A stretch of 64,000 nucleotides of DNA from Crocinitomicaceae bacterium (lineage in GTDB: Bacteria > Bacteroidota > Bacteroidia > Flavobacteriales_D > Crocinitomicaceae): the NCBI GenBank assembly GCA_029238665.1, contig JAQWFQ010000012.1, forward strand, positions 62,001-126,000. The letters are read 5' to 3'. The notes beneath the pieces were generated by a model. It ran no database searches. It saw only the letters and a list, made by a program, of their open reading frames with translations, and was not told the origin of the DNA. Below, piece by piece: positions 26,562 to 34,923 of the stretch (positions within the stretch are counted from its first letter, which is position 1; every line of letters begins with the position of its first letter). The position numbers were made by a program, and so were the translations under genes.

Positions 26562-27698
26562 TCACGTTATAAAATCTAGATAGTTGTCTGTGTTAATGAC
26601 TTCGAACGATGCGTCAGGATAAGCCTTTTGCCATGACGCCGGCACCTTCGCTTTCTTCTTCGGGTTCCACTTGAACTCGTATCCACACAGCTGTCCATCT
26701 CTTTCTTCAACCCAGTCAATCTCCTGTCTAGTGTGTGTACGCCAAAAGAAGTTAGCGGTATGCTGCCTGTTGTATTCCTGGTACTTCAAGCGTTCTGAGA
26801 TGATGTAGTTTTCCCATAGCTCGCCATGATCGTCACGAACATTCATCCTGTTGAAGTTATTGATCAGGGCGTTGCGGATACCGTTATCGTAGAAGTACCA
26901 CTTGTTCTTTTTCGTGATTTCGTTGTCCAAGTTCCTGCTGAATCCCGATGCCTTGTATATGATGAACACCTTCGATAACAGATCCAGATACTTATCCACC
27001 GTACCCTTGTTGATCTGTAGATCGTTACCGATGCCCTCTACAGATATTTCGCTACCGACCCTGAATGCGAGGATGCGAAGAAGGGACACTATTTTCTCCC
27101 GCTTTCTTATACCCTCGAACGCGAGTATGTCCTTCAATAGGTATGAGCTGACCTGTTCCTTAAGGTAGTCTACCTTCTCGTCCCAAGTATCTATATGTTC
27201 CAGTTCGGGATAGCTACCAAATATCAAGCGCTCCTCGAATTTATTCTTTGTCTCCATGTAGTTTTCGTTAACACCGAACTCCATCTGTGCAAGTGGATAC
27301 AAGTGTAACGTCATCTTCCGTCCAACCAGCGGTTCCCCCAACTGGTTGTTCAAATCGAATACCGACGAGCCCGTCACGAGTATTCTTATCCCGTCGATAG
27401 AATCTACCATCAGCTTCAGCTTCAACCCTATTTCCGGGATCGCCTGTGCTTCATCTATGACGAGCAACCGGGTCTTACCTAGCAAGCGTTGATAGTTTTG
27501 AATCGTGCGCTGCTTCAACATACTATGCGTATCCTCGTCCTCCCCGTTGAGTATCAACGGCTTCTCGTCAAGCTCGGAAAGTATATGCTTTATTAGTTCG
27601 GTCTTACCAACACGCCTAGCGCCTAGAAGTACGACGACCTTGTTCGGTTTCAAGTATTTCTTGATCGTACTTTCTAAGGATCTATCGATGTATTTCAT
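26562..27698 (-). CDS. AAA_14 / DUF4143 ATPase, probably horizontally acquired
   Basis: A 378-residue protein with an intact AAA_14 ATPase domain (Walker A GARRVGKT at 26-33, Walker B LLVIDE with D82-E83, sensor VTGSSVFDL) and a C-terminal DUF4143 domain containing EIDWVE and GYEFKW, a pattern like a PD-(D/E)XK nuclease core. Such stand-alone ATPases are widespread and mobile; their function is not settled. Base composition is richer in G+C than its neighbours (31 of 60 bases at 26641-26700 against 22 of 60 at 24001-24060 in feoB), which suggests transfer. A paralogue with broken motifs lies at 29686. Confidence 0.85.
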   Translation of the reverse strand: MKYIDRSLESTIKKYLKPNKVVVLLGARRVGKTELIKHILSELDEKPLILNGEDEDTHSMLKQRTIQNYQRLLGKTRLLVIDEAQAIPEIGLKLKLMVDSIDGIRILVTGSSVFDLNNQLGEPLVGRKMTLHLYPLAQMEFGVNENYMETKNKFEERLIFGSYPELEHIDTWDEKVDYLKEQVSSYLLKDILAFEGIRKREKIVSLLRILAFRVGSEISVEGIGNDLQINKGTVDKYLDLLSKVFIIYKASGFSRNLDNEITKKNKWYFYDNGIRNALINNFNRMNVRDDHGELWENYIISERLKYQEYNRQHTANFFWRTHTRQEIDWVEERDGQLCGYEFKWNPKKKAKVPASWQKAYPDASFEVINTDNYLDFIT

Positions 27699-27801
27699 GT
27701 GTTCTCGGAGTTTGTATCCGTATCAAATGTACGTTTTTTTATTAAATTCCGCCATTATATTGTCTGTATTTAATTTAATTACGTCATTTCGATAGCGCAA
27801 A

Positions 27802-28025
27802 TTAATTAAAAAGCGCTATTTCGGATGCGCATGGACTGGTTACAGGTGAATGAATTAACGCTAATTCGTTCAGTAGACTCATGTAGTTCACGTAAATTGC
27901 TTCAGTTTCTGGTGCTTTTTGGTCACTTTTCGCGTATTTTTCGTCAGTTTCCTGCCCATTAAAGCCATATCTATAATTCCCATTACTAATCGTTCTACCA
28001 TCCAATTGTACTCCAAATGGGTTAT
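27802..28025 (-). pseudogene. Remnant of an RHS/YD-repeat protein
   Basis: Reading leftward the frame gives NPFGVQLDGRT then NYRYGFNGQETDEKY, the hallmark end of an RHS-repeat core (usual form YRYGFNGKEKDDE). Nothing upstream continues the RHS repeats: an in-frame stop lies two codons before NPF, and there is no proper ATG. The 45 codons after the core could be a leftover of the variable C-terminal toxin region. It lies between the AAA_14 gene and the tRNA-Leu. Confidence 0.7.
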
Positions 28026-28074
28026 TCAGCTATATTAACGATCCCAGTTACAACAAAAGAATTAGGCCATAAAA

Positions 28075-28114
28075 AAACCGGAAAGTTTCGTCAAAAAACG
28101 AAAAATTCCGGTTT
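28075..28114 (-). terminator. Terminator of the tRNA-Leu gene
   Basis: On the minus strand AAACCGGAA / TTCCGGTTT (perfect 9-bp arms at 28106-28114 and 28075-28083) encloses a further TTTCGTTTTTTGACGAAA hairpin and runs into a T-tract. It starts 3 nt after the 3' end of the tRNA. Confidence 0.8.
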
Positions 28115-28116
28115 AG

Positions 28117-28198
28117 TACTCGAGGCGGGAATCGAACCCGCACTCCCGAAAGAACTGGATTTTGAATCCAGCGCGTCTACCAGTTCCGCCACTCGAGC
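28117..28198 (-). tRNA. tRNA-Leu (CAA anticodon)
   Basis: On the minus strand the 82-nt sequence folds as a class II tRNA. The acceptor arm pairs GCTCGAG with CTCGAGT (one G-U at 1-72) with discriminator A; the D arm contains AACTGGTAGACG; the anticodon stem CTGGA/TCCAG encloses the loop TTCAAAA (anticodon CAA, codon UUG); a long variable arm TTCTTTCGGGAGT and the T loop GTTCGATTC follow. CCA is not encoded. Confidence 0.95.
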
Positions 28199-28330
28199 AT
28201 TCTAACAATATAGTTGGTAGGGTATATTGCGGGTGCGAAGTTAGCCATTTTCTTTAAATCGCAAAGGAGTTTGTAAATAAATCAAGAAGTAGGAGTGCAA
28301 ATCAATGTTTTTGGCTAAAATTGTGGTGCT

Positions 28331-29566
28331 ATGGGTAAGATTCTGATAAAAAATATCAAAGGACTCGTTCAGTTTGGTGAAAATTTACCGAAGGTTCGAA
28401 AAGGAGTAGAAATGAAAGAACTTCCAGTTTTGGAAAATGCTTTTTTAGCATTGGAAGATGGAGTTATTGTTGCCTATGGTGCAATGGAAGACTGGGGAGG
28501 GATTACCGATTGGCGCGATTTAGAAGTTATAGACGCTGAAGGGAAATTTGTGCTTCCTGCCTTTTGTGATTCACACACCCATACTGTTTTTGCACAGTCA
28601 AGAGAAGAAGAATTTGTAGATAGAATTAATGGACTGAGTTACGAAGAAATTGCAATTCGAGGAGGAGGTATTTTAAACTCTGCTCGCAAATTACAAGAAA
28701 TGTCAGAGACAGACCTGTTTAATCATGCCATGGAGCGCATAGAGCGCTTACAGTCGTATGGAACAGGGGCCATCGAAATTAAATCAGGGTATGGTTTAAC
28801 GGTAGAAGCAGAATTAAAAATGTTGCGTGTCATTAAACGAATTAAATCAGAAAGTTCAATCGCTATTAAGGCTACGTTTTTAGGAGCGCATGCATTTCCA
28901 CCAGCGTTTAAAGAAAATCACGCGGGTTACATTGATCAAATTGTAAATGAAATGCTCCCTCAAATTGAGAAAGAAGGCCTGGCAGATTACATTGATGTCT
29001 TTTGTGAACGCAATTATTTCTCTGTAGATGAGATGGCTACAATTTTAGAGGCTGGAATTAAGCATGGACTACAACCAAAGGTTCACGTAAATCAATTTTC
29101 AACAATTGGAGGTGTGCGCAAAGCGGTTGAGCTCAACGCGTTGTCAGTAGACCATATGGAAGAGATTTCGGACGATGACATTGATGCATTGAAAGGCTCT
29201 ACAACAATAGCTACCATTTTGCCGAGCTGTTCTCACTTTCTATCCATTCCATTTGGAGATGCCAGAAAGTTAATGGAAAATGATTTGCCTGTAGCGCTAG
29301 CAAGTGACTTTAACCCTGGAAGTACGCCCAGTGGAAACTTAATGTTTGTGTGGTCATTGGCCTGTGTGAAAATGAAAATGACTCCTGAGGAGGCGCTAAA
29401 CGCACTTACACTAAACGCAGCTTATGCAATGGATCTTTCGGATACGCATGGAACAATTTCTCTAGGAAAGAAAACACCAATAATACTTACAAAACAGCTT
29501 CCAAGTATAGCATACATTCCGTATTCGTTTGGTGATCAACACATCGATCGATTAATTATAGCTTAA
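28331..29566 (+). CDS. hutI: Imidazolonepropionase
   Basis: Hydrolyses imidazolone-5-propionate to N-formimino-L-glutamate in histidine degradation. A 411-residue amidohydrolase with metal-binding CDSHTHTVFA near residue 79, IKSGYGLT, GAHAFPP, HVNQFSTIGG and SDFNPGSTPSGN near residue 336, all diagnostic for HutI. The other hut genes are not in the window. A box TAAAATTG (28316-28323, 7 of 8) precedes the ATG closely. Confidence 0.95.
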   Translation: MGKILIKNIKGLVQFGENLPKVRKGVEMKELPVLENAFLALEDGVIVAYGAMEDWGGITDWRDLEVIDAEGKFVLPAFCDSHTHTVFAQSREEEFVDRINGLSYEEIAIRGGGILNSARKLQEMSETDLFNHAMERIERLQSYGTGAIEIKSGYGLTVEAELKMLRVIKRIKSESSIAIKATFLGAHAFPPAFKENHAGYIDQIVNEMLPQIEKEGLADYIDVFCERNYFSVDEMATILEAGIKHGLQPKVHVNQFSTIGGVRKAVELNALSVDHMEEISDDDIDALKGSTTIATILPSCSHFLSIPFGDARKLMENDLPVALASDFNPGSTPSGNLMFVWSLACVKMKMTPEEALNALTLNAAYAMDLSDTHGTISLGKKTPIILTKQLPSIAYIPYSFGDQHIDRLIIA

Positions 29567-29651
29567 GTTTATTTTCCATACCTGTAGAATTAGAAACAGT
29601 ATCGTTAATCGCAATATTCAATTTTTTTAAGCGAATAAAGAGCTATTTTAG

Positions 29652-29659
29652 TATATTTG
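29652..29659 (+). promoter_or_regulatory. -7 box ahead of the degenerate AAA_14 gene
   Basis: TATATTTG is an exact TAnnTTTG box 26 nt before ATG 29686, so this gene and the nuclease gene after it probably share their own transcript, separate from hutI. Confidence 0.55.
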
Positions 29660-29685
29660 GTTATACTGATAAAACACCATTATTC

Positions 29686-30807
29686 ATGATTCCACGTATG
29701 CAGAAGCAGTCCATTCAAGACAAGCTTAAATCAAATAAATTAGTCTTTGTTCAGGGCCCTCGAAAAGTGGGGAAACGAAAGCTTATTGAATCGGTTTTGA
29801 TTGAGCTCAAGGAGATGTTTGTTTCTATGGACTGTTCAGATAAAGTTACCCGGAAACGATTAAATGAAGATTACACACTGCTTAATAACACTCCTGGATT
29901 TGTTGTCTTACATGAGGCACAATATTTAAAAAACTTGGCGCAATTAGTCGACGCAGTTTTAATGGGAAAAATTAATGCTACTGTTATTGTCTGTTGTTCT
30001 TTTCGGCCGAAGGTAGACCCTGAATTATTAGAAGCCTTACGAGTAGAGGGGTTAGAGATTAATCTTTTTGCCCCTTCTTTTTATGAGTCTGCCCAACACT
30101 TTGGGCTGCCAGAAGAGGATCGTCTGTTGGAAGAGCGATTAATTTATGGCAATTACCCTGATGTTTTAGCTGATTTAGACAATGCGGAAACCACATTAAA
30201 CGAGATTATTAAAGATGCAATTTTCACAAATTTAAGTGGTGAAGAGCGGATAAATAAAGGCGATAAGTTAATGCGAATGCTACAACTTTTAGCATTCAAC
30301 ATTGGGCAAACCATTTCGTATAATGACATTGCTGAACGGTGCGGATTAGACAACGAAACTGTAGAACGATACATTCATTTATTAGAAGATGCATTTATAC
30401 TGTATCGGATTCCATCGTACCACAATGGCCACCGGTATGAATTGAAAAAATCAAATGTTGTTTATTTTGCCGATAATGGCGTTCGAAATGTATTGATTCG
30501 GAACTTTAACTCAACGTTTTTACGAAACGACATGAATGAGCTGTGGCGTAATTATGTTATTTCTGACCGCATGAAATGGCTTAAAATGAATGGCATTCAA
30601 AAAGAAGTTTTTTTCTGGAAAACGCATACAAATCAACAAATGGACTTCTTAGAAATAGGGGAAGATCGTACGGTAGCTTATAAAACAGATTGGGAGAAGC
30701 GTAAAACAGTCAAGTTTCCAAAACGGTTTAGTGACGCGTACCCAAACATAAAAACATCCGTGATCAACCGGTCTACTTACTGGAAATTTTTAACCCAAAA
30801 AAATTAA
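29686..30807 (+). CDS. Degenerate AAA_14/DUF4143 protein (predicted pseudo-ATPase)
   Basis: A 373-residue paralogue of the protein at 26562 with the same architecture, but key residues are changed. Walker A is GPRKVGKRK (24-32; Arg replaces the Ser/Thr after the lysine), Walker B reads FVVLHE (His76 replaces Asp), the sensor TGSS is CCSF, and the C-terminal EIDWVE/YEFKW pair is QMDFLE/YKTDW. The rest of the fold is well kept (DNGVRNVLIRNFN, ELWRNYVISDR, FFWKTHTN), so it is an intact protein that has probably lost ATP hydrolysis. Base use matches the neighbours. It ends 1 bp before the AddB-like gene, suggesting a joint role. Confidence 0.8.
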   Translation: MIPRMQKQSIQDKLKSNKLVFVQGPRKVGKRKLIESVLIELKEMFVSMDCSDKVTRKRLNEDYTLLNNTPGFVVLHEAQYLKNLAQLVDAVLMGKINATVIVCCSFRPKVDPELLEALRVEGLEINLFAPSFYESAQHFGLPEEDRLLEERLIYGNYPDVLADLDNAETTLNEIIKDAIFTNLSGEERINKGDKLMRMLQLLAFNIGQTISYNDIAERCGLDNETVERYIHLLEDAFILYRIPSYHNGHRYELKKSNVVYFADNGVRNVLIRNFNSTFLRNDMNELWRNYVISDRMKWLKMNGIQKEVFFWKTHTNQQMDFLEIGEDRTVAYKTDWEKRKTVKFPKRFSDAYPNIKTSVINRSTYWKFLTQKN

Positions 30808-30808
30808 G

Positions 30809-33628
30809 ATGAACTTCATTGACAAAATAGCAAATTACATCTTAGAGGAAGGATTGGACTTGGAACACTTAACAGTAGTTCTACCTTCAGAACGCGCAAA
30901 AAAATATTTAACGGCGGCCTTGTTTAAGGCATATGGAAAGCCGATTGTAGCTCCTGAAATTGTAACGATGGACCGCTGGGTAAAAACAGTCAGTAACGAA
31001 ACAGTTATTGATAAAACACGCGCGTTATTGCGTTTGTTTGAAATTCAATTAAAAGCTGCAAAATCCATCGAAGACCATTCGTTTGATGAATTCTTAACAT
31101 GGGGAAATATTTTGCTTTCAGATTACAATGAAATTGACCGTTATTTATTAGATGCAGACAAGGTTTTTCGGAACCTGGCAGACATTAAAGAAATTGAACA
31201 ATGGAGTTTTGGCGATGCAACACTTACAGACAGTCAAAAGCGATTCATGGAGTTTTGGGATCGGTTACCTGGATACTACAATGCGTTAAATGAATCCTTA
31301 TCAAAATCAGGGGTGTGTTATGCCGGAAAATCATTTAAGTTTTTAGCGAACAACATCGACCTGTTGTTTAAAGCGGATAAAAAAAGACAGTTTTTATTTG
31401 CCGGATTCAATGCGTTATCAAAAGCGGAGACTTCTGTTTTAAAACAATTAGATCAAATGGGTAGGGCGCATATTATAATTAATGCCGACGCCTATTATTT
31501 GAATAGTAAATCCCATGAAGCGGGCAGATTTTTGCGGGATTTATCGCAGGAATTGGACGGTAAAAAGTTGAATTTTATTGAAAATGAAATTTTACAAAAA
31601 CACATGGATGTTCAATTGATTGAATGTTCACAGAATACGGGTCAGGTAAAGGTTGCATCAACAATTCTTGAAGGCCTTTCAGAAGAAGAGGTTGATGACA
31701 CCTTACTTCTATTGGCAGACGAAACCTTGATAGGTGCGATTTTAAAGAATTTGCCAAAGCGTTTGGGGAAAGCAAACATTACCTTGGGCTTACCCATTCG
31801 AAACACAGCCGTTCGAACATGGGTAGACTTAATCTTTTCAATCCAAGAGAATAAAGTTCGATTTAAAACCAATGCAATTTATTTCAACGACCTTCAGGGT
31901 TTTTGGAATCACCCGTTTTTATTGGCAATTATTGATGAGGAAGAAAAAAATCATGTAATTGAAGCTGAGCAAAATGTAATTCGACAGAATAAAATATTCT
32001 TGAACCCCGAAAATTTAAACTTGGGGGAATTATCGATGAAAATAGTGAGTTTACTTACAGCCAACTGGGAGGGGAGCTGGAAGAAGGCGCTTGATGTAAT
32101 CCGTGAAATGAATACCTTAATTTATGCTGGGTTGAGCAAAAATTCTGACTTTGAAAAAGCAATAATTGAGCGCTTTGATCATTCGTTGATTGACTACCAG
32201 AACATCATTGAAGAAGGAGCCCCAGAGATGAGTTTAAAATCATTTAAACACTTATTTAATCAACATTGGGGAATGCAGCGTGTAGCTTATCATGGTAACC
32301 CGATGGACGGTTTGCAAATAATGGGGCTGTTAGAAACGCGTGGGCTTGATTTTAAACGAATCATTTGTGTTGGAATGAATGAGGGTCAGTTACCTCCAAC
32401 CAATCCGATTCAAACAATGATTCCAATGGATTTACGTCGTTATTTAGGGTTGCCAACTCCGCGCGAAAAGCAGGGGTTATTTGCACATCATTTTTACCGA
32501 CTCTTACACCGTTGTGAAGAACTTCATGTAACCTATTGCACTGCAGAAGATTTTAAAGGAAGCGCTGAACCAAGCCGTTATTTAATGCAGCTTGAAATGG
32601 AATTGAGCCGAATAAATAAGAACGTTAAAATTCACAAGAAAATCTATTCCTTATATTCGGAAAAGGAGTGTGTGTCTAAGGAAATAAAGAAGACTCCAGA
32701 AATTAAACATCGAATGGATGAGTTGTTGTCACAGTCAGCTTCTGCTTCGATGTTTAAAAAATACACGGCATGCCCCTTAGACTTTTATTTTCGATACATC
32801 ATGGGGTTTGGCGACGCCAAGTCGGTGGAAGAAGAACTTGAGCACAGTACTTTTGGAACGTTCATCCACGACACCTTAGAAGAGCTATACACGCCTTTTG
32901 CACAATTTGATAAGCAAGGAAATAAACGCACACCAGCGCCAACTAACATTACTTCGTTTGATGTCGAGAACATGCTAAAGAATTTTAAGCTTGTTCTACA
33001 CCAGAAGTTTATGAAGCATTTCAACAATAACCAGGACTCCTTTATGAAAGGGAAAAACCTCCTGCCGTATAAAATGGCTATTGAACTTACGGAACGTTTT
33101 TTAAATTCAGAAGTTAAATTTTTATCGGAACAGCGAGAACTTGTATTTATTGAATCGTTAGAACAAACCTATAACGCTTTAATTCCTATAGAAGTGAATG
33201 GCGAAATGAAAGAAGTGAACTTTAAAGGAATTATTGATCGGGTAGATCGCGTTGGAGATCAGGTTCGAATTATTGATTATAAATCAGGGAAAGTAGGTCC
33301 TGATGATGTAGCATTTAGATCTAAGAAAGATGTAAATGAAGAAGCGATTACGGAAACACTTGGTGATCGAAAACATGTATTGCAACTCATTATGTATGCG
33401 TTTTTGTATAAACACAAGCACGACATACTCCCTACTTCAAGTATTATTTCCTTTATTTCAGGAAACAACCTACCATTTGTATTAGACACTAAAAAAAATG
33501 AGCTAGAAGAAGTTATTGCTAGCTTCCCAAAATACATTGGGCGAATTTTATCAGAAATGTACGATTCAGAAATTCCGTTTGCACACAAGGTCAAGGCACA
33601 GCATTCGTATTGCCAGTATTGTGATTGA
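30809..33628 (+). CDS. AddB-like helicase-nuclease (PD-(D/E)XK family)
   Basis: A 939-residue protein with an N-terminal inactive-helicase region (LTVVLPSERAKKYLTAALF near residue 21), a middle with GLLETRGLDFKRIICVGMNE (UvrD/AddB motif V-VI-like, near residue 511) and a C-terminal PD-(D/E)XK nuclease with GIIDRVDRVGDQVRIIDYKS (near residue 807). Cysteines C655 (YTACPLDFYF) and C935/C938 (YCQYCD) fit the iron-sulfur staple of AddB, but the protein ends straight after C938 and the expected fourth cysteine is absent. Expected role: double-strand break end processing with an AddA partner, which is not in the window. It is coupled to the pseudo-ATPase gene. Confidence 0.82.
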   Translation: MNFIDKIANYILEEGLDLEHLTVVLPSERAKKYLTAALFKAYGKPIVAPEIVTMDRWVKTVSNETVIDKTRALLRLFEIQLKAAKSIEDHSFDEFLTWGNILLSDYNEIDRYLLDADKVFRNLADIKEIEQWSFGDATLTDSQKRFMEFWDRLPGYYNALNESLSKSGVCYAGKSFKFLANNIDLLFKADKKRQFLFAGFNALSKAETSVLKQLDQMGRAHIIINADAYYLNSKSHEAGRFLRDLSQELDGKKLNFIENEILQKHMDVQLIECSQNTGQVKVASTILEGLSEEEVDDTLLLLADETLIGAILKNLPKRLGKANITLGLPIRNTAVRTWVDLIFSIQENKVRFKTNAIYFNDLQGFWNHPFLLAIIDEEEKNHVIEAEQNVIRQNKIFLNPENLNLGELSMKIVSLLTANWEGSWKKALDVIREMNTLIYAGLSKNSDFEKAIIERFDHSLIDYQNIIEEGAPEMSLKSFKHLFNQHWGMQRVAYHGNPMDGLQIMGLLETRGLDFKRIICVGMNEGQLPPTNPIQTMIPMDLRRYLGLPTPREKQGLFAHHFYRLLHRCEELHVTYCTAEDFKGSAEPSRYLMQLEMELSRINKNVKIHKKIYSLYSEKECVSKEIKKTPEIKHRMDELLSQSASASMFKKYTACPLDFYFRYIMGFGDAKSVEEELEHSTFGTFIHDTLEELYTPFAQFDKQGNKRTPAPTNITSFDVENMLKNFKLVLHQKFMKHFNNNQDSFMKGKNLLPYKMAIELTERFLNSEVKFLSEQRELVFIESLEQTYNALIPIEVNGEMKEVNFKGIIDRVDRVGDQVRIIDYKSGKVGPDDVAFRSKKDVNEEAITETLGDRKHVLQLIMYAFLYKHKHDILPTSSIISFISGNNLPFVLDTKKNELEEVIASFPKYIGRILSEMYDSEIPFAHKVKAQHSYCQYCD

Positions 33629-33645
33629 TTTGAAATTTTAGGCAT

Positions 33646-33676
33646 AAAAAAAGCTACCCAACGAGTAGCTTTTTTA
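33646..33676. terminator. Bidirectional intrinsic terminator
   Basis: AAAAAAGCTAC - 7-nt loop - GTAGCTTTTTT lies between the converging AddB-like gene and the gene at 33696 and can serve both. Confidence 0.88.
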
Positions 33677-33695
33677 TTTCAACATGAATTATTTT

Positions 33696-34055
33696 CTAGT
33701 ATAACTCTAATTTAAGAGCTGATCTGTAATCTTTAATCTCTTCACGGTTAACTTTATGATCTGAACGCAATAAAAGGTTTAATAAGTACAAAAAGTTCTC
33801 ATTGTCCTCAATTTCGATAGGGTATTCGTTCTCTTCTTCGTCTTCTTCAAATTGAGCTTGAACGTCAAACGCCGATTTTTCAGTTAAATACTCATATGTT
33901 AAACGCAAAACCTTAGTAACGAGAGGGTCTTTTTCTTTAAGTGCTAGTGCTCTTAATCCCTTTAATTCATCTACTAATCCTTTCGCTTTAATTCCGCTTT
34001 TTTCAACGTCCTTAATGATGCTTTCTAATTGTCTATTTGCCGCTTCAAGTTTCAT
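33696..34055 (-). CDS. Small acidic helical protein of unknown function
   Basis: A 119-residue cytoplasmic protein. It is predicted mostly helical, with a short acidic run (FEEDEEENEYPIEIEDNE, about residues 69-86) in the middle and a conserved-looking end (LLNLLLRSDHKVNREEIKDY). I recognise no family. It has its own promoter box (34108-34115) and a terminator at its stop, so it is a real single-gene unit. Confidence 0.65.
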   Translation of the reverse strand: MKLEAANRQLESIIKDVEKSGIKAKGLVDELKGLRALALKEKDPLVTKVLRLTYEYLTEKSAFDVQAQFEEDEEENEYPIEIEDNENFLYLLNLLLRSDHKVNREEIKDYRSALKLELY

Positions 34056-34107
34056 ATGTAACTGATAATTTAGTTGTCCGGTGTATAAATATCCGGTACT
34101 CTGCTTG

Positions 34108-34115
34108 CAAATGTA
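34108..34115 (-). promoter_or_regulatory. -7 box of the 33696-34055 gene
   Basis: On the minus strand TACATTTG, an exact TAnnTTTG match, 52 nt before the ATG. Confidence 0.5.
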
Positions 34116-34200
34116 AACAACTTCAATTAAATATTCACGCTGACGGTAAAAACAATGTGTTTTTTTTCTGCCTCTGCGCTTTTTTTGATAAATGAAAGTT

Positions 34201-34208
34201 TAACTTTG
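34201..34208 (+). promoter_or_regulatory. -7 box of the LysE-family gene
   Basis: TAACTTTG matches the -7 consensus exactly and lies 21 nt before ATG 34230. Because it falls inside the 5' extension of the open frame, it rules out the start at 34155. Confidence 0.6.
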
Positions 34209-34229
34209 TGTAAACACCAACTTCCAAAC

Positions 34230-34880
34230 ATGGATTTGATACTTAAGGGAATAGTTACAGGTTTTATACTGAGCATAATGATTGGCCCAGTATTTTTTGT
34301 GTTGTTAGAAACAAGTATCAGAAAGGGAGTTAAAGCAGCAATTGCATTTGATACGGGCGTGTTATTAAATGACATTCTTTACATCTTAATAGCATATGTT
34401 TTTTACAATCAAGTAGAGCAACTTTCATCTGGCGATGATAATTCAGTATTGCGCCTTATTGGAGGGGTTCTTTTTTTTGTTTACGGTATTTTCACCTTCT
34501 TTAAAAAAGCACAAGACATTTTTATACACGAAGACGGAGCAGAACCTGCAACGAATGTCAAAGGGTATTTATTACTCGGATTAAAAGGGTTCCTCTTAAA
34601 TTTAGCAAACCCAATGATTGTCTTTTATTGGTTTAGTGTAATGACACTTGGATCCAAAGACGTAACAGAAGAAGGAACGTTTACGGCAATGATTGTTTTT
34701 ATTTCATCAATTCTAATCACTTTTTTTTCGGTTGATTTACTTAAGATTTTTGGAGCAAAAAGCCTACGACCTTTAGTAACTACGCGTCTTTTAAAAGGGC
34801 TAAACCAACTGATTGGAATTGTTTTTGTTGCGTTTGCTCTGGTTTTAATTTCGCAAGCAATTATTGCGTTAGTAGGGTAA
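34230..34880 (+). CDS. LysE-family amino-acid exporter
   Basis: A 216-residue membrane protein with about six helices. The start MDLILKGIVTGFILSIMIGP and later KGFLLNLANPMIVFYWF are typical of LysE/RhtB transporters (PF01810), which export amino acids or related solutes. The start at 34230 is supported by the family's usual N-terminus and by the promoter box. Substrate unknown. Confidence 0.85.
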   Translation: MDLILKGIVTGFILSIMIGPVFFVLLETSIRKGVKAAIAFDTGVLLNDILYILIAYVFYNQVEQLSSGDDNSVLRLIGGVLFFVYGIFTFFKKAQDIFIHEDGAEPATNVKGYLLLGLKGFLLNLANPMIVFYWFSVMTLGSKDVTEEGTFTAMIVFISSILITFFSVDLLKIFGAKSLRPLVTTRLLKGLNQLIGIVFVAFALVLISQAIIALVG

Positions 34881-34923
34881 CTACGTTTAAGTATTCAGTT
34901 ATAACTTTATAAGTAAAATAAGC

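Noticed and set aside
28000-28330. Integrase or attachment-site duplication at tRNA-Leu
   Set aside because: No integrase gene and no second copy of the tRNA 3' end could be found in the window.
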